Below are positions 18,446-26,065 of a stretch of DNA of 64,000 nucleotides, in pieces; within the stretch, counting starts at the first letter, position 1; each line of letters begins with the position of its first letter. Source of the stretch: Pseudoalteromonas sp049257235 (GTDB lineage Bacteria > Pseudomonadota > Gammaproteobacteria > Enterobacterales > Alteromonadaceae); contig NZ_JBMMUF010000006.1 in assembly GCF_049257235.1 (NCBI RefSeq), positions 124,001 to 188,000 on the forward strand. Direction: 5' to 3'. The notes under the pieces were generated by a model that was not told the origin of the DNA, made no database searches, and was given only the letters and a program-made list of their open reading frames with translations. The translations under genes were made by a program, and so were the position numbers.

Positions 18446-19165
18446 ATGTCTCACAATAATAATGGCAAGAACCAACGCACGCTGCATCGCGCCGCGTTTA
18501 TAAAGGGACAGCTCGATATGATGCCGCTCAATTTAGCCGTATTACCTTGGGGTATTTTGTGTGGCTCTTTGGCGATGCAAAATGGCTTTAGCGCACTCGA
18601 AGCCCAACTTATGTCCTTACTGGTTTTTGCAGGTTCAGCACAGCTGGTAGCAATTGAACTCATAGCCAACAACACGCCATTGCTCACCATTGCTATTACC
18701 ACATTCATCATCAGCTCACGGCATTTTTTATATGGCCTCGCGGTAAGACAAAAAGTCATCGCACAGCCGCTGAGGTGGCGGCTCCCTGTTAGCTTTGTGC
18801 TTACCGATGAACTCTTTGCTTTTTCCCACCACCGCAAAGCGTACCAAAATAAAACGCGCCTTATTTATGCACTGAGCGCGGGCTTTAGCTTCTATGTTTT
18901 TTGGAATATCTGGACATTGCTAGGCATAGTGGCAGGTTCACTGTTGCCTGATTTAACTGATTTAGGTCTCGACTTCGCCATTGCGACCACCTTCATTGCA
19001 TTGGTGATCCCATCCATTAAAAATAAAGCGACCTTAGCGTGTGTCATTGTCTCGGGCGTGTGCGCCGCAACCTTAAAGTTTTTAGGGGTAGACATGTGGC
19101 TGGTGTTCAGCGCTTTGTTGGGAATGAGCTGCGGCTACGTTTTATCTAAAGGTGCATCATCATGA
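18446..19165 (+). CDS. azlC: AzlC-family branched-chain amino acid exporter, large subunit
   Basis: A 239-aa membrane protein of the AzlC/YgaZ family. The early LPWGILCGSLA motif and the SRHFLYGLA motif (about residues 91-99) are typical. With AzlD it forms a two-component exporter for branched-chain and related amino acids. Its stop overlaps the azlD start by 4 bases (ATGA), indicating translational coupling. Confidence 0.92.
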   Translation: MSHNNNGKNQRTLHRAAFIKGQLDMMPLNLAVLPWGILCGSLAMQNGFSALEAQLMSLLVFAGSAQLVAIELIANNTPLLTIAITTFIISSRHFLYGLAVRQKVIAQPLRWRLPVSFVLTDELFAFSHHRKAYQNKTRLIYALSAGFSFYVFWNIWTLLGIVAGSLLPDLTDLGLDFAIATTFIALVIPSIKNKATLACVIVSGVCAATLKFLGVDMWLVFSALLGMSCGYVLSKGASS

Positions 19166-19461
19166 TCACTACCATTTTGATGATGGCCGTCATTACCTTC
19201 TCTAGTCGTTATCTATTTCTGCATCGCTCATTGGGCTTTAGTGTTGGCCCAAAGCTGCAGCGGTTTTTAAGTTTTAGCGCCCCAGCCGTACTCACTGCTA
19301 TTTGGGTGCCTATTGTATTGTTGCCTGATGGTCAATGGCACCTCAGCTATACCAATCCCTATCTCATAGCGGCAACAATAGCGATTATTACCGCTTATAA
19401 AACAAAAAGTATCTATGCCACAACCATACTGGCTATGGCAGTGTTTTTCGTGCTGCGTTAA
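19162..19461 (+). CDS. azlD: AzlD-family small subunit of amino acid exporter
   Basis: A 99-aa protein with three to four hydrophobic segments and the AzlD signature TFSSRYLFLHRS near the start and LSFSAPAVLTAIWVP in the middle. Partner of the preceding AzlC. The operon ends in a clear hairpin terminator four bases after the stop. Confidence 0.92.
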   Translation: MITTILMMAVITFSSRYLFLHRSLGFSVGPKLQRFLSFSAPAVLTAIWVPIVLLPDGQWHLSYTNPYLIAATIAIITAYKTKSIYATTILAMAVFFVLR

Positions 19462-19464
19462 CGG

Positions 19465-19490
19465 AAAAAGGGGCATAAAGCCCCTTTTTT
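19465..19490. terminator. Bidirectional terminator after azlD
   Basis: Stem 19465-19474 with 19480-19489, 5-base loop, GC-rich centre, A-run on one side and T-run on the other. Serves azlD rightward and the small ORF leftward. Confidence 0.92.
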
Positions 19491-19680
19491 ATTCTTCATT
19501 CAGATAGTCGTCAAAATCATCATCGCCGAGATTCTTTCTGAGCCTGCGCTGCTCTAAATAATCATCAAGCTTTTTTTTCACTTTGCGCTTACGACGGTCG
19601 TTTTGATTGCGTCCCATCGCTTCGTATTCATCTTCAACAAACTCGTCTTCAAACGCATCATAGGAATAAGTTTTACCCAC
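19489..19680 (-). CDS. Small charged protein, PA3496-like
   Basis: A 63-aa protein with an acidic N-terminal half (FEDEFVEDEYE) and a strongly basic middle (RRKRKVKKK), then DYLEQRRLRKNLGDD. The last part resembles the PA3496 family of small proteins found across gammaproteobacteria, which is proposed to affect envelope integrity; this match is from memory of the motif. No signal or membrane segment. GTG 19680 is chosen because TTGGAG lies six bases upstream; TTG 19692 would overlap that site. It ends at the shared terminator. Confidence 0.65.
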   Translation of the reverse strand: MGKTYSYDAFEDEFVEDEYEAMGRNQNDRRKRKVKKKLDDYLEQRRLRKNLGDDDFDDYLNEE

Positions 19681-20054
19681 AATACACTCCAATAAATCAA
19701 AACAGAGATCAATGCAGCTACGGTGTAGCGCACCGAATACAGGGCATCGCCCTATCGAGTGAATTAATAGCTGTTAAAGATAAATGTTGAAAGTGAGATC
19801 TTTTTATCGTTTCCATAAAATTTTTCGATGAAACGATAGCGTTTATCTTCTTTTCGGACATATCCACGAATATAAAGCCCAACGACAGCCGTAACCAATA
19901 AGTGAAATTTTGACTAAATATTAGCTAATTTAACTAAGTTCACAAACTGCACTTACCCGACAAAAATCATAAATCGCTGAAATAAAACAAATAAATTAAT
20001 TGGCACCGAAATTGAATTGTCTAGCTCGTCAATACTTCAACAGGAATTTTAACA
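19681..20054. other. Intergenic region upstream of the YggN-like gene
   Basis: A 374-base AT-rich gap. It contains the divergent promoters of the small charged protein and the YggN-like gene. Near 19803-19842 TTTTATCGTTTCC and its near complement form an imperfect inverted repeat around CGATGAAACGATA. I see no ORF or RNA gene. Confidence 0.45.
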
Positions 20055-20837
20055 ATGAAAACGACCACATTAGCTGTTATCTCTGCATTGAGTGTTTCTG
20101 GCGCAGCATTTGCCAAAGATGATAATTCAATTTCTTTTGGCTCAGAACAATGCAGTATCGAATTTACCAATGACGTTCGCATCGAGCCTCAACGCCTACA
20201 AATCACCAACGCCAATAACCAGCACCTAGTCTTTGAAAATGGTCAGTTGGAAATTGATGGCGAAATAATGAACCTGACCTCAGAGCAACAAGAAGCGGTT
20301 GCAAACTACGTTGATAGTGTGCGCACGCAAATGCCGGAAGTAGCTCAAATTGCCCTTGATGGCGTGAAAATCGCGGGCGTAGCCATTGAAGAAGTTGGCG
20401 CAGCGTTTGGCATTCAGCACAACGACGCACTAACAGAGCTCGTCGATCAAATTGGTGTAAACATTGAAGACACTTTTTATCAAAACGGCGCCTTTGTTAT
20501 GGGCAAACAAAGTTTTGAGCAACTCGGTAATGATATTGAAAACCAGTTCGATGAAGACTTTGAACAAGCCATGGAGCAAGCTGTATTGCAATCTATCGGT
20601 GGCATTCTCGTATCACTTGGCACACAAATGATTGGTGCCGGTGGTGATATGGATGAATTCGAGCAACGTATGGAGCGTCTTGGTGAGCAAGTTGAGCAGC
20701 GTGTTGAACTGCAAGCTGCAAACATTGAAAAGCGTGCCGACGCCCTATGCATTACCTTCACTGAGCTAGCCGCACAAGAACAACAGCTGATCACCATGAT
20801 CCCTGAACTTAAGAGCTATCAGCTGCTTAGTAACTAA
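20055..20837 (+). CDS. YggN-like (DUF2884) exported protein
   Basis: A 260-aa protein with a signal peptide (cleavage near AAFAKDD, residue 21). The sequence CSIEFTNDVRIEPQRLQI followed by LEIDGE and EQQEAVANYVDSVRTQMPE is the conserved front of the DUF2884/YggN family. The C-terminal third is a long glutamate/glutamine-rich helix (about 155-225). Periplasmic, function unknown. AGGA precedes the ATG. Its stop overlaps the convergent MocR gene by 4 bases. Confidence 0.88.
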   Translation: MKTTTLAVISALSVSGAAFAKDDNSISFGSEQCSIEFTNDVRIEPQRLQITNANNQHLVFENGQLEIDGEIMNLTSEQQEAVANYVDSVRTQMPEVAQIALDGVKIAGVAIEEVGAAFGIQHNDALTELVDQIGVNIEDTFYQNGAFVMGKQSFEQLGNDIENQFDEDFEQAMEQAVLQSIGGILVSLGTQMIGAGGDMDEFEQRMERLGEQVEQRVELQAANIEKRADALCITFTELAAQEQQLITMIPELKSYQLLSN

Positions 20838-22282
20838 TTACCCTTTCGCACTTGCTGGCAGAGCGCGCCCAACCGCGCTACTGCCTTTTCTACTTCATCA
20901 CTCCAAACCAAACCAAAGCTTAACCGCATGCATTGGCGGTATTTATCAGTGGCACTGAATATAGCACCCGGCGTGATACTAATGCCGTTATCCAAAGCAA
21001 CATGAAATAGCTCAACCACATCAAACTGTGTAGGTAACTGTAGCCACAGCACACAACCGCCCTGCGGATTAGTCATGCGTGTACCTTCAGGAAAATGTTT
21101 TTGCACCAAAGCCCTCATGCGCTCTTTGTTAAGTGCTAAGCGCTGGCGCAATACTTTAAGATTTTTGTCATAGTCGCCGCTGTTAAGAAATTCACTTAAT
21201 GTCCATTGGTTCATGAGCGACGATGAGCAGCTCATTGCTCGCTTCAGTCGCCTTGCCTTAGGTGCATATTTGCTCGCGATAAGCCAACCTATACGGTAAC
21301 TTGGAGCAGCCGTTTTAGAAAACGAAGAGCAGGTAATCACATTTCCCGTACTTGAGTAATATTGAGCTGGTTTAAGGTCGTGATTCTCATACGCCAATTC
21401 ACCGTATACATCATCTTCAATGAGTACTGCTCCATGACTTTCGATTACCCGCACTAATTGCTGTCGTCGCTCATCATTCATTCTTGAACCGAGCGGATTG
21501 CTGATCGCCGTGGATACAATACATGCTTTGATGTCATGTTGGGCGAATGCGCGCTCTAAGTCCTCTACACACATACCTTCTTGCGGGCACAATGGGATCT
21601 CAATCACTTTTACACCTAAACTTTCCAACATTTCGACAATGCCGAAGTAGCAAGGTGATTCGATAGCTACGATATCGCCCGGTGAAGTCACACAACGAAT
21701 CGCAATATGTAACGCTTCTTGAGCACCGTTAGTAATGATCAATTCGTCACTATTGACGCCTAGGGCACAATCCAAGTAGCGATTAATGATCTGCTTTTTT
21801 AAGGCACCAAAACCGTCGGAGGGGCCATAATTTATCGCTTTGTGCCCTGCCAAATTCATTACTTTGCGCATGGTGCGACTAAGCACTTTATCAGTGGGGC
21901 TGGCTGCAACTGGATTAGCAATACCTAGCGGCACGACACCGGGTCGATGCAACCCCTCAAACACCTGCTCAATCAAGGCTTGCTTGTTTACTTCAACCGG
22001 ACTCTTAGTCACTGAGGTGCGCCGAGGCTGACTGCAGGCCTTATCCAACGCATTAAGGTAAAAGCCCGACTTTTCGCGGGCACTGATCACACCTTGGCGT
22101 TCCAGTTCTTGGTAAGCTTGCTGCACAGTAGGAATACTGACAGAAAGTTTTTGTGCCATATTGCGCAAAGATGGCAGCTTTTCTCCTGCACTTAGCGTTC
22201 CATGCAATTGCATATCTTTTATTAAATCAATTACTTGCTGATAAAGGTAGGTTGCGCGTTGTTTGTTGACGATCCGTGACAT
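20834..22282 (-). CDS. MocR-type GntR/aminotransferase regulator
   Basis: A 482-aa MocR regulator: a GntR winged helix at about residues 10-80 (LPSLRNMAQKLSVSIPTVQQ) fused to a fold-type I PLP aminotransferase domain from about 115. The PLP lysine lies in SSFSKTAAPSYRIGW. These proteins use PLP or an aldehyde/amine adduct as effector and usually control an adjacent divergent gene; here that is the EamA transporter 94 bases away. This makes an amino acid or amine efflux role for the transporter plausible. Candidate direct-repeat operators lie in the shared gap. Confidence 0.93.
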   Translation of the reverse strand: MSRIVNKQRATYLYQQVIDLIKDMQLHGTLSAGEKLPSLRNMAQKLSVSIPTVQQAYQELERQGVISAREKSGFYLNALDKACSQPRRTSVTKSPVEVNKQALIEQVFEGLHRPGVVPLGIANPVAASPTDKVLSRTMRKVMNLAGHKAINYGPSDGFGALKKQIINRYLDCALGVNSDELIITNGAQEALHIAIRCVTSPGDIVAIESPCYFGIVEMLESLGVKVIEIPLCPQEGMCVEDLERAFAQHDIKACIVSTAISNPLGSRMNDERRQQLVRVIESHGAVLIEDDVYGELAYENHDLKPAQYYSSTGNVITCSSFSKTAAPSYRIGWLIASKYAPKARRLKRAMSCSSSLMNQWTLSEFLNSGDYDKNLKVLRQRLALNKERMRALVQKHFPEGTRMTNPQGGCVLWLQLPTQFDVVELFHVALDNGISITPGAIFSATDKYRQCMRLSFGLVWSDEVEKAVARLGALCQQVRKGN

Positions 22283-22289
22283 AACAATC

Positions 22290-22331
22290 TGTATAGGTAT
22301 AAATAGTTAAATTCTGTTTATGTACAGTATA
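22290..22331. promoter_or_regulatory. Candidate MocR operator direct repeats
   Basis: TGTATAGGTATA begins at 22290 and TGTACAGTATA at 22321, a similar direct repeat 31 bases (about three helical turns) apart in the gap between the MocR gene and the transporter. MocR proteins commonly bind spaced direct repeats, so this is a reasonable operator candidate. Confidence 0.4.
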
Positions 22332-22376
22332 CAAAATAGTCGTAGAATACCAGCTTTAAACATGTGGAATAGCGCC

Positions 22377-23318
22377 ATGAAAAATGCCTTACTCTATTTT
22401 TTTACTGTCTTAATTTGGGGTTCAACATGGCTCGCCATTGAATTTCAACTTGGGGATATCGACGTTCAAGTGTCTTTATTTCTGCGTTTTGCGATAGCGG
22501 CTTTGATCATGTGGGCATTTGTTTTAGTAAAGCGATTACCAATGAAATATAGCGCTCAAGATCATGGCTTTTTTGCTCTGTTAGCCTTGTGTAACTTTGG
22601 TGCGAACTATCTCATTTTGTACTGGGCGCAACATTATTTAACCTCAGCAATGAGCTCTATTGCATTTAGCACCTTGTTGCTGATGAATATCCTCAATACC
22701 CGCTTGTTCTTCAAAAAGCCCATCGCAAAACGTATCTACTTTGGCGCACTAATGGGTATTGGTGGCATCGTGATCCTTTTTTGGCCTGCCATTGCAACAT
22801 TGGATTTAAACAACGAGATACTACTTGGTCTGTTGTTGTGCCTAGGTGGTACTTTGGTTGCGTCAATCGGCAATATGGTCAGCGTACGTAACTCACGCGC
22901 ACACGTTGGCATCTTACAAGGCAATGCCTGGGGGATGTTCTACAGCACATTGGGCTTGCTAGCGTTTGTACTATTTAGCGGCGTAAGCTGGAACCTTGAT
23001 AGCGCGCCAACAAGTTATTGGATATCACTATTGTACTTAAGCACCTTCGGTACAGTGATAGCGTTTGCTTGTTATTTTGTCTTGTTGAAGAACATAGGAC
23101 CAGAAAGGGCTAGCTATGTGATTGTCCTATTCCCGCTCGTTGCAGTCGTACTCAGCACCCTATTTGAAGGGTTCGTATGGCAACTTAACACAGTATATGG
23201 CTTTGCATTGGTGTTACTAGGAAACGCCATAGTCTTAACGCCATTTGATGAAATAGCCGCATTTTTTGCACGCTATAAAGCAACCAGAGCGGTACCTCGT
23301 GCAACCACCGCCCCTTAG
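22377..23318 (+). CDS. EamA/DMT-family transporter
   Basis: A 313-aa inner-membrane protein with about ten hydrophobic segments arranged as two EamA repeats. The first helix carries FFTVLIWGSTWLAIEF, and the second repeat ends in GPERASYVIVLFPLVAVVLS, both typical. Family members export amino acids, metabolites or drugs. An in-frame ATG at 22320 would add 19 residues without a ribosome site; ATG 22377 starts just before the first helix and has GGA upstream. Probably regulated by the divergent MocR protein. Confidence 0.9.
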   Translation: MKNALLYFFTVLIWGSTWLAIEFQLGDIDVQVSLFLRFAIAALIMWAFVLVKRLPMKYSAQDHGFFALLALCNFGANYLILYWAQHYLTSAMSSIAFSTLLLMNILNTRLFFKKPIAKRIYFGALMGIGGIVILFWPAIATLDLNNEILLGLLLCLGGTLVASIGNMVSVRNSRAHVGILQGNAWGMFYSTLGLLAFVLFSGVSWNLDSAPTSYWISLLYLSTFGTVIAFACYFVLLKNIGPERASYVIVLFPLVAVVLSTLFEGFVWQLNTVYGFALVLLGNAIVLTPFDEIAAFFARYKATRAVPRATTAP

Positions 23319-24190
23319 GGCGTGCTGACTTTAGGTATTACAAAACGTAGCGCGTGTTTATGTAACTTAAAGGCGGCTGGAGATAGACCAACATATTCTC
23401 CATCCGCCTCTATGCCTATGTTCGGTGTACTCACCACCACTTCGTGCGCGCTAAACTGCTCAATATGAGATAAGTTGACATGCTTGCCTGCATAGCTCAA
23501 AAGCAGTGCATACACTTGTTGCCAAAACGACGCTTTGCCAACATGAATACCACTTAATTGCTCACCTTGAATATGCGCTTGAGGGGCAATGTGCATACCT
23601 GCACCAAAGAATTGCCCATTGGCAATACACAGCATCAAAGACTCTCGCCTATGCGCTTTATCATCCATGGTAAAATTAACCACTGGCGGTACATAGCGAT
23701 ATAAGTGCCTCAATCCCTTGATGGTATAACTCAAATGCGCGAAGAGTCCGCTTTTTGCCTCACTATGCTTTACAACCTCGGCATCATAGCCAACCCCAGC
23801 AATATTAATAAAATAGCGCTCATTCACCTGAGCCACGTTAATTGGCGTACTTTTTTCACTCAACGCAGCCGCGATCCATTGCTGTGGTGAGCAACGCCAT
23901 TGGCGGGCAAAATCGTTGCCACTACCACATGGAACCAGCGCCAGCTCAACATCAGTATGCGCGAGTGCATTTACAGCTAAATTCAGCGTACCATCGCCGC
24001 CCAGCACAATAACGCGATGCACTCGCGACAAGTGGTGTCGCAAACTGTGTACATCAGCCAAAAAGTCGCCACTGGTAGCCATGTCAATATATTCCCGATT
24101 GACCTTTTCGAGCTGTGTCCGTGTTGCTCTTAGAGCCGCATTAGCCTGTAAAGGGTGATATAACAACAGACAGACATCTTTTTGCGCCAC
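23315..24190 (-). CDS. Diacylglycerol/lipid kinase family protein
   Basis: A 291-aa DAGK-catalytic-domain protein. The ATP motif VLGGDGTLNLAVNAL and the later PCGSGNDFAR loop are intact, so it should phosphorylate a lipid such as diacylglycerol or a related alcohol. YegS/DgkB-like length. The start GTG 24190 is preferred because AAGG lies eight bases upstream; GTG 24199 would overlap it. The 3' end overlaps the EamA gene by 4 bases. Confidence 0.9.
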   Translation of the reverse strand: MAQKDVCLLLYHPLQANAALRATRTQLEKVNREYIDMATSGDFLADVHSLRHHLSRVHRVIVLGGDGTLNLAVNALAHTDVELALVPCGSGNDFARQWRCSPQQWIAAALSEKSTPINVAQVNERYFINIAGVGYDAEVVKHSEAKSGLFAHLSYTIKGLRHLYRYVPPVVNFTMDDKAHRRESLMLCIANGQFFGAGMHIAPQAHIQGEQLSGIHVGKASFWQQVYALLLSYAGKHVNLSHIEQFSAHEVVVSTPNIGIEADGEYVGLSPAAFKLHKHALRFVIPKVSTP

Positions 24191-24470
24191 TAAAGCCACC
24201 TTAATAACAAATTTGATTCATGTGAATAGATATGCAGACTATGTCATATAAATCCGCAACTCAAGACAAAAACTCTCTATGAATAAGGCTCTAAGGCTAT
24301 TCATTGATATCATATTCATGCAATTCACGTTTCGATAAAAAGTTAACAATACATTAATCGCATTAGATAAATTAATTCGAATGGGCCAGTTTTTATCGTT
24401 TTATTTTTAACCAAATCGGTTGCAAAATAGCCTTGTTTTCAACCACGGGCACAAACGAGAGTAGGCAACC

Positions 24471-24611
24471 ATGAAACCAGTAAACACATTAGATCAAACA
24501 GTCGCACACCAAGTCGCAGTAAAGCCAAGCAAACGCAAAGCGAAGATGATGGCAAAATTGAACCGTTTTGGTAAAGAACTCGCCTTGAGCGGTGTAGTTC
24601 GTTACAAGTAA
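24471..24611 (+). CDS. Small basic protein, 46 aa, unrecognised
   Basis: An ORF of 47 codons (with stop) starting at ATG 24471 and ending TAA 24609-24611. The product begins MKPVNTLDQTVAHQVAV and has a basic middle (KPSKRKAKMMAKLNRFGK). No membrane segment or cysteine. AGG lies about seven bases before the ATG. A stem-loop follows at 24635-24664. The composition looks protein-like, not random, and it stands in a 580-base gap between the lipid kinase and tRNA genes. I do not recognise the family; a ribosome- or nucleic-acid-binding role would be guesswork. Confidence 0.5.
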   Translation: MKPVNTLDQTVAHQVAVKPSKRKAKMMAKLNRFGKELALSGVVRYK

Positions 24612-24634
24612 TTAGTTTCACTAATGTTACTTTG

Positions 24635-24664
24635 TGGTGCTAAGACGCAACCAGCTTGGCACCA
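24635..24664 (+). terminator. Stem-loop after the small basic ORF
   Basis: Ten-base-pair stem (24635-24644 with 24655-24664, one G-U pair) and a 10-base loop. A short T-run appears only about 12 bases later, so this is at best a weak intrinsic terminator. Confidence 0.4.
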
Positions 24665-24731
24665 AATCCTGCAAATTTTTCTCCTTGGCCGCTGAAATAG
24701 CACAAAAATACAGCAAACGATTCATTTCCTA

Positions 24732-24760
24732 TTTACACCAGCAGCTCGCCTCAGTATTAT
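24732..24760 (+). promoter_or_regulatory. Promoter for tRNA-Ser genes
   Basis: TTTACA at 24732-24737, a 17-base spacer and TATTAT at 24755-24760 form a good sigma-70 promoter. Initiation would fall a few bases before the first tRNA. Confidence 0.65.
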
Positions 24761-24770
24761 CCTACCCCAT

Positions 24771-24861
24771 GGAGAGATGGCTGAGTGGTTGAAAGCACCG
24801 GTCTTGAAAACCGGCATACGTTAATAGCGTATCTAGGGTTCAAATCCCTATCTCTCCGCCA
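24771..24861 (+). tRNA. tRNA-Ser (anticodon TGA)
   Basis: A class II tRNA of 91 bases including the encoded CCA. The acceptor stem GGAGAGA pairs with TCTCTCC; the anticodon loop CTTGAAA gives TGA, serine UCA codons. A long variable arm (ATACGTTAATAGCGTAT) is typical of tRNA-Ser. Confidence 0.97.
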
Positions 24862-24884
24862 AATTTAACAAACTGATTCGCGCC

Positions 24885-24977
24885 GGAGAGGTGGCCGAGT
24901 GGCTGAAGGCGCTCCCCTGCTAAGGGAGTATAGGGTTTGTAGCCCTATCGAGGGTTCGAATCCCTCCTTCTCCGCCA
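24885..24977 (+). tRNA. tRNA-Ser (anticodon GCT)
   Basis: A 93-base class II tRNA with encoded CCA. The acceptor stem GGAGAGG pairs with CTTCTCC (one G-U). The anticodon loop CTGCTAA gives GCT, reading AGC/AGU. The long variable arm is present. It follows the TGA tRNA by 23 bases, so the two are probably cotranscribed. Its 3' end lies inside the first 135-base repeat. Confidence 0.97.
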
Positions 24978-25100
24978 TTAGTCATAAAAGAACCCCCTTA
25001 ATGGCGGTTTTTTTATGACTAAATTACGAGTAGGCGGACTTGGTTTGGACCCTCCGTTCGACAAAATGTCAGGAACATTTTGAGCCGCGCAGGCGCCCGC
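24966..25100. repeat. 135-bp repeat, copy 1 (tRNA 3' end + terminator + REP-like tail)
   Basis: Nearly identical to 25263-25397, with roughly eight or nine differences. The unit starts with the last bases of tRNA-Ser, continues through a terminator and ends in a segment with the inverted repeat CAAAATGT/ACATTTTG (25062-25082). Confidence 0.9.
24972..25014 (+). terminator. Terminator overlapping the tRNA-Ser 3' end
   Basis: Nine-base perfect stem (24972-24980 with 24999-25007) followed by seven T. The left arm includes the tRNA discriminator and CCA, so terminator folding and acceptor-stem folding compete for the same bases. Confidence 0.8.
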
Positions 25101-25143
25101 AGGGGCGAGTGCTAGGATGCACGAGCGCTTATCCCGAATCGAA

Positions 25144-25190
25144 GCCATTAGTTATGATAAAAAACCGCGCTTAGACGCGGTTTTTTGCTT
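25144..25190 (+). terminator. Partial repeat with terminator
   Basis: GCCATTAGT at 25144-25152 repeats the tRNA 3'-end junction, followed by the stem AAAACCGCG/CGCGGTTTT (25161-25169 with 25176-25184) and T-run. A third, shorter version of the same arrangement. Confidence 0.7.
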
Positions 25191-25262
25191 TTCGGCGTTC
25201 AGTCGCAAGCGTCCGGCCTTCGGCGTCTCAAAACTGCGAAGTTGCACTTCGGTTTTTTCGAC

Positions 25263-25397
25263 CCTTCTCCGCCATTAGTTTTAAAAGAACCGCCTTTGTG
25301 GCGGTTTTTTTATGGCTAAATTACGGGTAGGCGGACTTGGTTTGAACCCTCCGTTCGACAAAATGTCAGGAACATTTTGAGCCGCGCAGGCGCCCGC
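25263..25397. repeat. 135-bp repeat, copy 2
   Basis: Same length and order as copy 1: CCTTCTCCGCCATTAG, terminator stem AACCGCC/GGCGGTT (25288-25294 with 25300-25306) plus T-run, then the same inverted-repeat tail. There is no intact tRNA in front of it, suggesting that a tRNA-Ser copy was lost or that only the end was duplicated. Confidence 0.9.
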
Positions 25398-25407
25398 GAA
25401 GGTGAAT

Positions 25408-25431
25408 GCGGCTGCAAGTGCGGCTGCAAGC
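25408..25431. repeat. 12-bp tandem repeat (2 units)
   Basis: GCGGCTGCAAGT followed directly by GCGGCTGCAAGC. The rest of 25432-25579 shows nothing beyond the ribosome site of the next gene. Confidence 0.7.
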
Positions 25432-25579
25432 ACGAACTCATCGGCCACTCTCGGTGATTGATTTGCCAAAGATTTTTTTGCCTAACTCATTCAACCACTT
25501 AGATATTTTCCAAGTCCAGTATTGCTTTTGGGCCTCAAGCTTCTAGAATCGTATTAAGTGATCCCTACGGACAGGATAT

Positions 25580-26065
25580 ATGAAAAACTTTTCTTTGGTC
25601 ATCGCACTCACAGCTTTGGTATCAATTCCAAGCTATGCGGCGGTGTACAAATGCACCATCAATGGCGTGGCTACATTCAGCCAGCTCCCATGCGGCAAAG
25701 ACGCTCAAGTTATCAATGTAAGAGCGAGCAAAGCGCCTGCTAGTGATGAGCAAGAAAAGCCTGATGATCCAAACAGCGAGGTTGATACATATATCACCAA
25801 GCGCAATATTGATCGTCGCATTGCTATGCATGAACACAATATCAAAAGCTTTGAAGAGCGGATGAGAAGTGACTTAGACAATATTGATGGTATTAATCAA
25901 GCGACGGCCAATTATCTTGGCGCAAACTCTATTGATGAGGCGAAAAAGAAACAGGCGGATGTGATCCGCAGCAACTACTCATCACTCATAGAACGTGAAC
26001 AAAAAGTCATTCAACAGCTCAAAGATGAGAAAGCGAAAATAGACGAAGCGGCTAAATCAAACTAG
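25580..26065 (+). CDS. DUF4124-type exported protein
   Basis: A 161-aa protein with a signal peptide (cleavage near SYAAVY, residue 20) and an N-terminal DUF4124-like motif VYKCTINGVATFSQLPCGKDA with two cysteines. The remainder is a charged coiled coil (about 72-160). Periplasmic, function unknown. AGGA lies eight bases before the ATG. Its 3' end overlaps the convergent kynureninase-like gene by 9 bases. Confidence 0.8.
   Translation: MKNFSLVIALTALVSIPSYAAVYKCTINGVATFSQLPCGKDAQVINVRASKAPASDEQEKPDDPNSEVDTYITKRNIDRRIAMHEHNIKSFEERMRSDLDNIDGINQATANYLGANSIDEAKKKQADVIRSNYSSLIEREQKVIQQLKDEKAKIDEAAKSN

Noticed and set aside
24439..24621. 60-aa leftward ORF opposite the small basic ORF
   Set aside because: Leucine/cysteine-rich reverse reading of the more convincing rightward 46-aa ORF; no ribosome site.
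25281..25469. 62-aa leftward ORF across the second repeat copy
   Set aside because: It spans a terminator and REP-like repeat, with no ribosome site; such repeat-derived frames are usually spurious.
24978..25579. CRISPR array
   Set aside because: Repeats are 135 bases, only two to three copies, unevenly spaced and contain tRNA ends.
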